Shown: positions 34,717 to 43,666 of the stretch, in pieces
Layout of the letters: each line of letters starts with the position of its first letter
How positions within the stretch are numbered: the stretch's first letter is position 1
Assembly: GCA_023146255.1 (NCBI GenBank)
Contig: JAGLCJ010000005.1
Span: 248,001 to 312,000, forward strand
Direction: 5' to 3'
Source of the DNA: Alcanivoracaceae bacterium
Lineage (GTDB): Bacteria; Pseudomonadota; Gammaproteobacteria; Pseudomonadales; Alcanivoracaceae
Length of the DNA: 64,000 nt
The notes under the pieces: generated by a model
Databases searched by the model: none
What the model was told of the DNA's origin: nothing
What the model saw: the letters and a program-made list of their open reading frames with translations, nothing else
Position numbers and translations under genes: made by a program

Positions 34717-35595
34717 ATGACAACACTCACGAAAGCAAGCAACAGCCTCAACGGTGCCTCGGTGGGAATCCCGCCGCGTCATATTGATTTTAATTTCCCG
34801 CAAAGCATCCCGAAGTACTTTTATGCCGGGAATGCCACGGCAACCACTTTCTTCGCCATGCTGTCAGGCTTTTTCCCGCCGGGTGAGCGTTACTTCATGG
34901 ATTCAGTACGCCACTTCCGAAATCGGGTTACCGACAAGGCGCAGCGTGCTGCCATTTCCGGATTTATGGGCCAAGAGGCCATCCATGGGCGCGAACATGA
35001 TCGCCTGAACGAACTGCTTGCCGAGCGCGGCTTCGACATGCGCACGCCCGAGCGGTTCGTTAAAATTGGCCTGAAAGTTCTGGAAATGCTCCCACCGAGC
35101 ACCAAGCTCGCAGCCACCACCTTCATGGAACACTTTACCGCCCTGCTGGCAGAGCAGCTGCTTGAGGATAAGGACTTTCAGAGTCTGGCCGACCCTGAAA
35201 TGATCAAGATATGGCAATGGCATGCGCTTGAGGAACTCGAGCACAAGTCTGTCGCCTACGACGTCTATGAACTGGTCGGGAACCGTTACAGTGAGCGGGT
35301 CGCGGCCACTGCGGCCTCGCTTGTCGTACTGCTACCGATGCTCGGTGTCACATGGGCATGGATGCTGGCCCGCGATGGTAAGCTCGGCAGTATCAAAGAC
35401 AATGCCAGAGGGCTGAACATGCTGTTTGGCCGCAATGGGTTTGTCTCGAAGATATTGCCTCGGCTGCCGGAGTTTACTCAACGGCATTTTCACCCTGGCA
35501 ACCATGACACACGCAACCTGGAACAGACATGGCGTGAGCGTCTTTTTTCCGAAGGCGGCGAGCTATTTGACGTTTACAAAAACCGTGTAGCCTGA
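34717..35595 (+). CDS. PF10118-type putative metal-dependent hydrolase (copy 2)
   Basis: The start at 34717 has CAGGGAG upstream. The 292-residue protein contains QEAIHGREHD, MEHFTALLAEQLL and LEELEHKSVAYDVY, the same potential di-metal ligand blocks as the copies at 14157 and 43663. A hydrophobic segment after the last motif (VVLLPMLGVTWAWML) could be a membrane or buried helix. It follows the SDR gene by 36 bp. The reaction is unknown. Confidence 0.85.
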   Translation: MTTLTKASNSLNGASVGIPPRHIDFNFPQSIPKYFYAGNATATTFFAMLSGFFPPGERYFMDSVRHFRNRVTDKAQRAAISGFMGQEAIHGREHDRLNELLAERGFDMRTPERFVKIGLKVLEMLPPSTKLAATTFMEHFTALLAEQLLEDKDFQSLADPEMIKIWQWHALEELEHKSVAYDVYELVGNRYSERVAATAASLVVLLPMLGVTWAWMLARDGKLGSIKDNARGLNMLFGRNGFVSKILPRLPEFTQRHFHPGNHDTRNLEQTWRERLFSEGGELFDVYKNRVA

Positions 35596-35655
35596 CTTCT
35601 CATACAAACCGGGGGCTTTGCCAGAATATTCTCGTCGGTAGTAAAGGAATAACGA

Positions 35656-36069
35656 ATGACTGAATCGTTGGTTGACTCACTTATACAGATGTTTCCCGAG
35701 GTTCCCTTCCAGAAATTGCTTGGAATTGAGATTGTCGAGGTGGTCACTGACCGGGCCGTAGTTTGCCTGCCATACCGTGGCGACTTGGCTGGTGGCGGCA
35801 ACGCCTTCCATGGCGGAGCCATCAGCAGCCTGCTGGATCTGACTGGCGCTCTGGCGGCCTGGTCCGGCCATGATCCAAAGAACGGCATGAAGGCGGCCAC
35901 TGTATCCATGACCGTGAATTACCTTGCTGCGGCGCTGGGCAAGGATATCATCGCTACCGCGAATGCGGTAAAACGGGGACGAGAGCTGATTTTCTCGGAA
36001 GTCTCGATTCGGGAGAAAGGCTCAGATAAGCTGATCGCTAACGGCTCAATGATCTATCGTATTACCTGA
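35656..36069 (+). CDS. Hotdog-fold thioesterase (PaaI/4HBT type)
   Basis: The 137-residue protein has the hotdog pattern, with the helix N-terminus NAFHGGAISSLLDLTGALAAW and the strand TVSMTVNYLAAA. Members hydrolyse acyl-CoA or aryl-CoA. It is the last gene of the module starting at 31328. Two other hotdog proteins are encoded in the convergent operon (41650, 42091). Confidence 0.88.
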   Translation: MTESLVDSLIQMFPEVPFQKLLGIEIVEVVTDRAVVCLPYRGDLAGGGNAFHGGAISSLLDLTGALAAWSGHDPKNGMKAATVSMTVNYLAAALGKDIIATANAVKRGRELIFSEVSIREKGSDKLIANGSMIYRIT

Positions 36070-36091
36070 TCACGGCAGTGGGTAGGTAGCG

Positions 36092-36123
36092 GATGCCGGC
36101 GGTTCACGCGAACCGCCGGCATC
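36092..36123. terminator. Hairpin between convergent thioesterase and GMC genes
   Basis: A perfect 14-bp GC-rich stem (GATGCCGGCGGTTC and its complement) with a 4-nt loop fills the gap between two convergent operons. No T run is present on either side. Confidence 0.65.
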
Positions 36124-36125
36124 TC

Positions 36126-37730
36126 TCAGGCATTATCCTCAAGCACACACATGGCGGCCTTCTCGCCAATCATCATGCACGGGGCGTTGGTATTACCACT
36201 GATCAACAGCGGCATGACAGATGCATCGGCAACGCGCAACCCGGATATTCCTCTGACCCGCAATCGGCTGTCCACGACTGCCAGCTCATCGTCGCCCATA
36301 CGGCAGGTTCCCACTGGATGGTAGATGGACTCAGCACGCTGGCGTATGTCCGCGTCAATCTGCTCATCGGTCACCACTTCCTTGGCCGGCAGGTCATCGC
36401 CACCAAAGATAGAAGCAAACGCTTCAGTACGGAACACCCTGCGCGCCAACTTCACACCCTCCCGTAACACCCTGAGATCATCGCTATCAGAAAGATAACC
36501 GGGGTCAATCAAGGGCGCGCTACGCGGGTCGCTACCGGACAACCGGATGAACCCCCGGCTCTTTGGCCGCAACTGACACACATGGATTGTACAACCGAAC
36601 CCCGACGTCAGCTCCCGGCCATGATCACGCAGGAAAGTGGGCAGGAAATGCAGTTGAACGTCCGGGCGATCGCCGCCTCCGACATTGACAAAGGCCCCGG
36701 CCTCAGCCGCATTGCTGGCAAGGAATCCGCGTCGATAGCGGAAGTAGTCATAGAAGGCACGTATCAGCCGTGGCAGAAAGAATGGAGAGAAGCCAATGGC
36801 CTGACGGCTACGATCGTGAATCGAAACCGTCATATCCAGATGATCCTGAAGATTGCGGCCAACCTCCGGAAGATGGACATGGCAATCAACCCCGACGCTT
36901 TTCAAATGATCACGATCGCCAATACCGGAGAGCATCAGCAGTTGGGGTGAATTGATCGCGCCGCCGCAGAGAATCACTTCGCGATTAGCGGTCAGCACAC
37001 GGGGCACCCCCTGCTGATCAATGTACTCAACTCCCTGAGCCCGGTCGCCACTAAGCACAACCCGGCTGACCAGCGCATCGGTCATGATGCAGAGGTTCTC
37101 CCGGCCCCGGGCGGGATCGAGAAACGCCCGCGCCGCGCTCCAGCGGCGCCCCTGCTTCTGGGTTACCTGGAAACGGCCAAATCCGCGCTGATTTTCACCA
37201 TTAAAATCATCATTACGCTGTTCACCAAGCTCCTGGCCCGCACGAACAAAAAGCTCGGTCAACGGGTTCGGATCCTGCACCCGAGTGACGTTCAATGGCC
37301 CGCCCCGACCATGCCAGGCATCCGCCGGATACTGCTCGTTGTTTTCATGGGCAGTAAAGATCGGCCGCACAGACTGCCAGTCCCACCCTCTTGCGCCGGC
37401 GTCTCTCCAGCTATCGTAATCCTGTTGTTGCCCGCGGATATACACCATGGCATTGATCGAGCTACTACCTCCGAGGGTTTTCCCTCTTGGCCAGTAAAGT
37501 CGCCGGTCACAAAGGGCTCTCTGGGGTGCCGTGTTATAGCCCCAGTTACGCTTACCCTCTTTGATCAGCCCGATCAGCCCGAACGGAATGTTGACGAAGC
37601 CACTGTTATCATGGGGCCCGGCTTCAATGACGCAAACTGTGTAACGACCTGACTCACTGAGCCGGTTTGCCAGCACACAGCCCGCCGAGCCAGCACCTAC
37701 GATGATGAAATCAAAATCCTGATTACTCAC
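36126..37730 (-). CDS. GMC-family FAD alcohol dehydrogenase (copy 2)
   Basis: I prefer the GTG at 37730 (VSNQDFDFIIVGAG), which gives 534 residues and a family-like N-terminus; the ATG at 37757 would add nine residues and overlap the upstream gene by 35 bp. The protein has the FAD motif IIVGAGSAGCVLANRLSE, the signature LGGSSSINAMVYIRG, and the C-terminal block YHPVGTCRMG. It would oxidise a primary or secondary alcohol. It is the last gene of the long acyl-processing operon. Confidence 0.88.
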   Translation of the reverse strand: MSNQDFDFIIVGAGSAGCVLANRLSESGRYTVCVIEAGPHDNSGFVNIPFGLIGLIKEGKRNWGYNTAPQRALCDRRLYWPRGKTLGGSSSINAMVYIRGQQQDYDSWRDAGARGWDWQSVRPIFTAHENNEQYPADAWHGRGGPLNVTRVQDPNPLTELFVRAGQELGEQRNDDFNGENQRGFGRFQVTQKQGRRWSAARAFLDPARGRENLCIMTDALVSRVVLSGDRAQGVEYIDQQGVPRVLTANREVILCGGAINSPQLLMLSGIGDRDHLKSVGVDCHVHLPEVGRNLQDHLDMTVSIHDRSRQAIGFSPFFLPRLIRAFYDYFRYRRGFLASNAAEAGAFVNVGGGDRPDVQLHFLPTFLRDHGRELTSGFGCTIHVCQLRPKSRGFIRLSGSDPRSAPLIDPGYLSDSDDLRVLREGVKLARRVFRTEAFASIFGGDDLPAKEVVTDEQIDADIRQRAESIYHPVGTCRMGDDELAVVDSRLRVRGISGLRVADASVMPLLISGNTNAPCMMIGEKAAMCVLEDNA

Positions 37731-38835
37731 CCGGATGCACCTCGTCAAGCCCGGCAAAGCGCTTTATGTGATGGGCACGATCACCGTGGGTCAGCGAGCA
37801 GTGAGTGACCAGACGGAAGTAGTGACCGATATCAAGTTCTTCGGTAACACCAACCCCGCCATGAATCTGGATCGCCTGCTGCGCGATACGTACCGCCTTA
37901 TCCGCATAATAGGCTTTCGCAGCGGTACTGGCGCGTTCACGCCGGGAGGCATCTTCGGATTCCGCCTTAACGGCCACCATCAACAGCATTGACTCAAGCT
38001 GTTGGAGATCGATGAACATATCTACCAGGTAGTGCTGAATAATCTGAAAGCCACCGATGGCTACGCCAAACTGCCTTCGCGTTTTGGCATATTCCAGAGT
38101 GCGCTGGTACAGGGCGCCAGCGGCACCATACATGCGCGCACAGTCGAGCGCCTGCAGATAAGCCAGCAGCATGCTCAGCGCTTGCTCGGCCTTCTTGCCA
38201 CGGGCAAGTATCATCCCGTCTGTGATCTCGACCTCATCAAACAGCACGTTAGCGATACGACCACCATCCAGCGCCCGATGACGAATCGTCTCGCAATCAG
38301 CAACCGGCACAGCAAGCAACACCAGTTCGCCATCAGCCAGTGCGGTTGCCAGCAAGGTATCGGCAAAGCCGCCATCCGGAACAAAGTTCTTCTGACCGGA
38401 CAGGCGTTTACCATTAAGCTTCATGGAAGGCGTTAACACCTGATTCCCGGCATGATAATCGTACAGCGCACAGGCCAGCTTCGCGCGACCATCAATGACG
38501 TCGCTCAACATGGCCAGACTGGCATCGGAGCCGATATATTCCAGTAGCTTTCCCGGCGCCACCACCATATCAACGTAGGGGTCCAGACATAACGCAGCGC
38601 CGAGCTCCCTGACAACCATCGCCACATCAAGGAGCGTGCCACCGAAGCCGCCGCTGGATTCGGCAAATGGCAGACCAAACCAGCCTAACTCCTGCATGGC
38701 CAACCAGCGTGACGCATCGACATGGTTCTGTTGCTCAATATGCTGCCTGTAGATTTCAAAGCTGTAGTTATCTTTAAGATACCGGCGAGCGGTATCCGCG
38801 ATAAGGGTGGTGTTTTCCGGGAGGTTAAATTCCAT
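37723..38835 (-). CDS. Acyl-CoA dehydrogenase, small or atypical subunit
   Basis: This 370-residue protein has the acyl-CoA dehydrogenase fold order (N-terminal helical, middle beta, C-terminal helical domain). The C-terminal stretch reads QIHGGVGVTEELDIGHYF, as in members that pair with a second dehydrogenase. It lies 9 bp after the full-length dehydrogenase at 38845, as do the heteromeric alpha2-beta2 enzymes used for sterol side chains in actinobacteria (FadE26/27 type). The pairing is inferred. Confidence 0.85.
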   Translation of the reverse strand: MEFNLPENTTLIADTARRYLKDNYSFEIYRQHIEQQNHVDASRWLAMQELGWFGLPFAESSGGFGGTLLDVAMVVRELGAALCLDPYVDMVVAPGKLLEYIGSDASLAMLSDVIDGRAKLACALYDYHAGNQVLTPSMKLNGKRLSGQKNFVPDGGFADTLLATALADGELVLLAVPVADCETIRHRALDGGRIANVLFDEVEITDGMILARGKKAEQALSMLLAYLQALDCARMYGAAGALYQRTLEYAKTRRQFGVAIGGFQIIQHYLVDMFIDLQQLESMLLMVAVKAESEDASRRERASTAAKAYYADKAVRIAQQAIQIHGGVGVTEELDIGHYFRLVTHCSLTHGDRAHHIKRFAGLDEVHPGE

Positions 38836-38844
38836 CGTCTCGCC

Positions 38845-40005
38845 TCAAAGACCAAGCAGCATTTTGGCCAGCACATTCTTCTGGATCTCATTGGATCCAC
38901 CGTAAATGGTGCAGGCCCGCAGAAAGTTGTAACGTCGAGTGGCGCGATTGAAAACATTACTGCCAACTGTTTCCGGGTTATCCCAGGTTAACGACATCAT
39001 GCCGCCCAGCTCCACCATCGCCTGCGACACTTTTTGTTGGAGCTCGGTGCCCTTGATTTTCAACCCGGAGGATTCCGGCCCGAAGGGCTTGCCCTCATCA
39101 GTCGCAGCAACAGTACGGAAGTTCGTGTATTCCAGCGCCATTAACTCGATTTCAAGTTCAGCAATACGTTGCCTCGCCTGGCTTTTATCCAGAAAGCCCG
39201 GCGCTTCAGCCACGGCTTTCTTCAGTCGTGATATCTCGTGATGACTATCCGCCACGCCGGCGATAGTGGTGCGCTCGTGCGTCAGCAGGAACTTGGCAAT
39301 AGTCCAGCCCATGCCTTCCTGACCCACCAGATTCTCCAGCGGTACCCGCACATCGGTGAAATAGACCTCGTTAAGGTGATGATGGCCGTCAATCGAGTAG
39401 ATCGGCCGTACCTCGATACCCGGTGTTTTCATATCAATCAGCAGGAAAGAAATCCCCTTCTGCTGCTTGACCGTGGAGTCGGTTCTAACCAGACAGAACA
39501 TCATGTCCGCCCAGTGGGCCTGGGTCGTCCAGATCTTCTGGCCATTCACCAGGTAATGGTCTTCCTTGCGCTCGGCACGCGTCTTGAGTGACGCAAGATC
39601 CGAGCCGGCATTGGGCTCGGAGTAACCCTGACACCAGAGCGTTCCACCGCTGACGATACCCGGCAACCAGCGATCCTTTTGCTCCTGAGAGCCAAAGGTA
39701 TAAAGCACCGGCCCTACCATCGCCACGCCGAACGGGCTGGTCGGCGGCGCACCCGCCATGGCTCGCTCGAGATCAAAAATATAACGTTGCGTAGCCGTCC
39801 AGCCCGGGCCGCCATACTGTTCCGGCCACGTCAGTGCCAGCCAGCCCTGCCCGCCAAGTAGACGCTCCCACTTTTGCTGCAGTTCCTTGCCGGTCATCTC
39901 ACCAACCGCCGAGCAGCGCTTGATATCGTCCGGCACATTCGTCTGCATCCAGTCACGAATGGATTGCTGAAACTCCTGCTCTTCCCGAGTGAAATCCAGA
40001 TTCAC
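38845..40005 (-). CDS. Acyl-CoA dehydrogenase
   Basis: The 386-residue protein has the family motifs WCQGYSEPNAGSDLASL, TTQAHWADMMF and the C-terminal IYGGSNEIQKNVLAKMLLGL. In the classic medium-chain enzyme the catalytic Glu is in Y-E-G-T; here the corresponding position reads Y-G-G-S, so the base must come from elsewhere or from the partner subunit. It is followed by the second dehydrogenase after 9 bp. It oxidises an acyl-CoA to the 2-enoyl-CoA. Confidence 0.9.
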   Translation of the reverse strand: MNLDFTREEQEFQQSIRDWMQTNVPDDIKRCSAVGEMTGKELQQKWERLLGGQGWLALTWPEQYGGPGWTATQRYIFDLERAMAGAPPTSPFGVAMVGPVLYTFGSQEQKDRWLPGIVSGGTLWCQGYSEPNAGSDLASLKTRAERKEDHYLVNGQKIWTTQAHWADMMFCLVRTDSTVKQQKGISFLLIDMKTPGIEVRPIYSIDGHHHLNEVYFTDVRVPLENLVGQEGMGWTIAKFLLTHERTTIAGVADSHHEISRLKKAVAEAPGFLDKSQARQRIAELEIELMALEYTNFRTVAATDEGKPFGPESSGLKIKGTELQQKVSQAMVELGGMMSLTWDNPETVGSNVFNRATRRYNFLRACTIYGGSNEIQKNVLAKMLLGL

Positions 40006-40052
40006 AGTTTATTACCTCTTGCAGGTCATCGATCGCTTCTATCAAACACCAT

Positions 40053-41603
40053 TCAATTGACGCCACGGTCCTTTTGTTCCCAATAAGGCCGCCTCAGTTC
40101 GTTCTTGAGAATCTTGCCTGCACCGCTTATCGGTAGCGACTCGTTACGAAACTCGATGCTACGCGGCAGCTTGTAACCTGCAATCAGTGCACGGCAATGG
40201 GCCAGAAGCTCACCTTCATTCAGCGCGCGCCCTTCCTTGAGCACGACAATCGCATGAACCATTTCGCCCCACTCGTCGTGAGGAATGCCTACAACCGCAC
40301 ATTCCTGCACCGAGGGATGGCTATAGATGGCACCCTCTACCTCAACCGAGAAAATATTCTCTCCGCCACTGATAATCATGTCCTTGGCGCGATCAACGAT
40401 AAAGACAAACCCGTCCTCATCCATATAGCCGAGATCACCGGTATGCAGCCAGCCATTGCGCAACGTCTCGGCAGAGGCCTGTTCCATTCCCCAGTAGCCC
40501 AGCATCACGTTCGGGCCTCTGGCGCATATCTCACCCACCTCGCCACGCGGTAGCTCGACATCATCCTTGTCCATAATGGCGACCTCGACACCCAATGCTG
40601 CCCTGCCAGCGCTGCGTAGCTTGGCGCCGCCCACAACATGAAACTCCGGCGCCAGCGCAGTAATAATCGGCGACGCCTCCGTCTGCCCATACCCCTGGGC
40701 AAACAAAGCGTCTGGCATCTGTTCCATGGCACTAGTCAAAACCGCTTCAGGCATCGGCGATGCACCGTACAGCATTCGCTTGACACTGCTGACATCAAAA
40801 TCCTTGATCTTGCCGGAAGACACCAGCAGGTTGATCATGGTTGGCACAAGCAACGTATGGGTGATTTTTTCACGCTCCATGAACGACAGCACATCAGCCA
40901 CATCGAAACGCGGCACAATACCGTGAGAGCCCCCAGCCAGGGTCACGGCAAAAGTACTTGCCATATCGGCCAGATGAAACATCGGCGCTGCATGCATATA
41001 GACGGAGTCAATTCCGTAGCCCATTTCCGGAACAACGTTCAAGGCATTAAAGACAAGATTATCGTGGCTCAGCATCACGCCCTTTGATCGTCCGGTCGTG
41101 CCGCCTGTATAAAACAGGCCGGCAAGCTCTGCGCCACCTTCGCTCCTGTCAGCCAGGGGTGTGTGCTGGTCGATCAGCGACTCATAGGCGACACACCCCT
41201 CTGGCAACTCACCTTCACCCATGAACACCACATGACTGACGCTTTGCAGCAATGGGCGCAGGACCGGGAGCATGGCACTGAATGCGTCATCTACGAACAG
41301 CACCGACGACCCGGAGTCATTCAGCGCATAGGCAATCTCCGGCGGTGCCAGCCGGATATTAATGGGATTAAGCGCCATCCCGGCCCATGGGATGGCATAG
41401 AAATATTCCAGATAGCGATCGCTATTGAGTGAAAGAATTGCCACACGGTCCCCGTCAGCAACCTTCAAAGAGCGAACGCCGGCGGCCAGACGAGCCACCC
41501 GATTCTCAAACTCACGCCAGCTCTGCTTCCTGTTTGCGTAGATTGTGGCCACACCTTTCGGGTTCAACTGGACCGCCCGACGCAGTGTTTGGGAAATAAA
41601 CAT
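40053..41603 (-). CDS. AMP-forming acyl-CoA synthetase
   Basis: The 516-residue protein has the P-loop-like motif FYTGGTTGRSKGVMLSHDN, the adenylation motif YGQTEAS, and GWLHTGDLGYMDEDGF with a C-terminal Lys in SGAGKILKNELR. This is the full set for the ANL superfamily. It activates a carboxylic acid, probably that produced by the oxidation pathway, to its CoA ester for the dehydrogenases encoded downstream. Confidence 0.93.
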   Translation of the reverse strand: MFISQTLRRAVQLNPKGVATIYANRKQSWREFENRVARLAAGVRSLKVADGDRVAILSLNSDRYLEYFYAIPWAGMALNPINIRLAPPEIAYALNDSGSSVLFVDDAFSAMLPVLRPLLQSVSHVVFMGEGELPEGCVAYESLIDQHTPLADRSEGGAELAGLFYTGGTTGRSKGVMLSHDNLVFNALNVVPEMGYGIDSVYMHAAPMFHLADMASTFAVTLAGGSHGIVPRFDVADVLSFMEREKITHTLLVPTMINLLVSSGKIKDFDVSSVKRMLYGASPMPEAVLTSAMEQMPDALFAQGYGQTEASPIITALAPEFHVVGGAKLRSAGRAALGVEVAIMDKDDVELPRGEVGEICARGPNVMLGYWGMEQASAETLRNGWLHTGDLGYMDEDGFVFIVDRAKDMIISGGENIFSVEVEGAIYSHPSVQECAVVGIPHDEWGEMVHAIVVLKEGRALNEGELLAHCRALIAGYKLPRSIEFRNESLPISGAGKILKNELRRPYWEQKDRGVN

Positions 41604-41649
41604 ACCAACCCCCTTGATAGCCTGAAGATGTCAAATGAATCAAACGTTC

Positions 41650-42090
41650 TCAGCGTGCGTAGATAAAACGCCCAGTAGAGACATGACTCTTATCCAGAAA
41701 AATATCGACAGAGACGACAATAAAACGCCGACCTGAACGCACGACCCGCGGAACAGCACGAATCGTTCCGGAAAAGGCCGGTCGCAGGTAATCAAACGTC
41801 AGGCTGGTACATAATGGCTGCTGCTGCTGCATCCCAGCCTCTTCCAGCACATGCAGCGAGGCGACAACTTCACCGAAACTCGCAAGAATGCCACCATGAA
41901 AAGTACGCAGCAGCGGGTTACCGATATGCTCTTCGCGGAAACACAACTGATAGCAGGTCGTGCCGTCATCTTCGCGACTGACTTTCAGACCAAGGAAATG
42001 CACATAGGGAGTGTCATCAAGAACTTGTTTCTGCAGCTCACTCAACCCGGCACAGTAGGCTGGCAGCGGCTCGGCTCCAGGTGCGGTCAC
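41650..42090 (-). CDS. Hotdog-fold thioesterase
   Basis: The 146-residue protein has the hotdog core with the motif RTFHGGILASFGEVVAS and the strand LCTSLTFDYLRPA. It immediately abuts the second hotdog gene (42091), with no intergenic base, so the pair may form a heteromer. It lies in the operon read leftward from 44532. Confidence 0.85.
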   Translation of the reverse strand: MTAPGAEPLPAYCAGLSELQKQVLDDTPYVHFLGLKVSREDDGTTCYQLCFREEHIGNPLLRTFHGGILASFGEVVASLHVLEEAGMQQQQPLCTSLTFDYLRPAFSGTIRAVPRVVRSGRRFIVVSVDIFLDKSHVSTGRFIYAR

Positions 42091-42567
42091 TTATTCGGTT
42101 CCTTTCGTAGCAGTCGTATCAAATGCCGGACCGAGTGTCCCGACAGCGAAAGACCCTGATACTGAAGCCAACAGCGCATCATCTTGGCAAACAACCGCCT
42201 TTCCCCTTACATATGCAATATCACCTTGCATCGCATAACACTCCACTTCGGCACGCACATCCTCGCCGGGAGGTGCCTCCCTGATGAAATCCACTCGCAG
42301 ATCAATCGTTGCAATCGGTCGCATGTCGCCAAGACGAGAAAATATGGCAAGACCACAACTGGTATCGAGCAAGGTCACAACAACGCCACGATGCAGCCCG
42401 CCGTGGCGATCAGATAACGCCACACTGCAAGGCATCCTCATAACGGCCCGGCCCTTGCCAATCTCATCAATTTCAATTCCGAACGCGTTAAATAACGGAT
42501 GAGAGGTACCAAAGAACGTTTTTGCCATGGTCAAGTAGCGGTTTGCGACCTCAGATTGGGCAATCAT
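42091..42567 (-). CDS. Hotdog-fold thioesterase
   Basis: The 158-residue protein has the hotdog motif RHGGLHRGVVVTLLDTSCGLA and the strand TIDLRVDFIREAPPGEDV. It probably hydrolyses an acyl-CoA, or serves as a partner of the adjacent paralogue. The start at 42567 is followed by a second Met (MAKTFFG at 42528), which would give 145 residues and is a reasonable alternative. Confidence 0.83.
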   Translation of the reverse strand: MIAQSEVANRYLTMAKTFFGTSHPLFNAFGIEIDEIGKGRAVMRMPCSVALSDRHGGLHRGVVVTLLDTSCGLAIFSRLGDMRPIATIDLRVDFIREAPPGEDVRAEVECYAMQGDIAYVRGKAVVCQDDALLASVSGSFAVGTLGPAFDTTATKGTE

Positions 42568-42643
42568 GCTCTCCCCTCATTGAATACAATGACATCGATA
42601 TCCCAGACCGCCAATATGATGGCGGCCAAATGGAGCATGCGCG

Positions 42644-43666
42644 TTACAGGCTGCTTATTACCTGATGAACGTACTGCGATTCCAGCGTTCTGACATGACG
42701 AATGGCCCCCTCAATTTCACGGATAGGGAACACATCCGACTCAGACGCCATCTTGAGCAACGCCGCCAGACCTGACCAGGCTGCCGCCGAACGCTGCATC
42801 ATCTCCACCAGTTTTGCAGAGCGCACGACTGGCAGCATCTCACCGGCCTCGCGTAGAAAATCAGCATACATCGTCCTGAAACCACCACCACCAGTACCAC
42901 GCTTTTCGATCACCTGATAAGCGAAGCGTAACAACCAGCGCCAGTTCTCATGTGCCTGCCACTCGGGCAACGATACAATCCAGGTATCCAGCGCAGCTAG
43001 GCCGCTATACGGGCCGCTGTTTGCCAATGTCTGGGCATTATCAACAATGGCATCTCTCACCCGTTCCGCGCTGATTACCAAGTTCAACGATCTCGGGGCA
43101 AACAGATTCCCGTAATGAACAAAGGGGGGTGAAGTGGAAAAACGTGCGTCAGCAAGATTGTTTCCCGGCACAGGGATTAATCCGGGACGCTCAGTATCAC
43201 TGACAAACACCTCATCACTCACTTCATCCAGCTGCCACGCAACAATGGCATGACCGGGAAAGTGCGTGCTACTGCCGAAATATGGCAAATGGTAAATATC
43301 GGTGAGCAGCAAAGCAGGCACCCCGTCACGCAATGCCTTATGCATATCCTCTGTTGCCGCGTCCTTCCCCGGATAGCTCGACCATGCAAATGGCACATCC
43401 AGAGTATCAAAGACTTTTTCCTCAAAGCCCATGGAACGCACATGAACAATGAACGGAGTAGCCGAATCAGGAATCTCCACATAGGTGATGCCCAACCCGG
43501 CACCCAGACCGAAGCAAAACGCTTCGGTCATCTCAAGCCCGTGAAACTCCAGAAGATCGCGTATTGCCGAACTACCACAGTGGACGCCTGGCCTGTGGCA
43601 GTGATGCCCAAGCGGCGCAGCACTGCCGGCAACAGACTCCGGCTCTGCATGGACCACCCGGGTCAA
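42644..43666 (-). CDS. BtrH N-terminal domain / DUF4872-like protein
   Basis: The 340-residue protein has near its N-terminus HCGSSAIRDLLEFHGLEMTEAFCFGLGAGLGITY, which matches the BtrH_N family by its conserved His-Cys and Gly-rich stretch. BtrH in butirosin synthesis transfers an acyl group through a Cys-type papain-like fold. The rest resembles the DUF4872 region. The gene overlaps the PF10118 gene by 4 bp. A role as acyltransferase or acyl hydrolase in the catabolic operon is inference. Confidence 0.75.
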   Translation of the reverse strand: MTRVVHAEPESVAGSAAPLGHHCHRPGVHCGSSAIRDLLEFHGLEMTEAFCFGLGAGLGITYVEIPDSATPFIVHVRSMGFEEKVFDTLDVPFAWSSYPGKDAATEDMHKALRDGVPALLLTDIYHLPYFGSSTHFPGHAIVAWQLDEVSDEVFVSDTERPGLIPVPGNNLADARFSTSPPFVHYGNLFAPRSLNLVISAERVRDAIVDNAQTLANSGPYSGLAALDTWIVSLPEWQAHENWRWLLRFAYQVIEKRGTGGGGFRTMYADFLREAGEMLPVVRSAKLVEMMQRSAAAWSGLAALLKMASESDVFPIREIEGAIRHVRTLESQYVHQVISSL

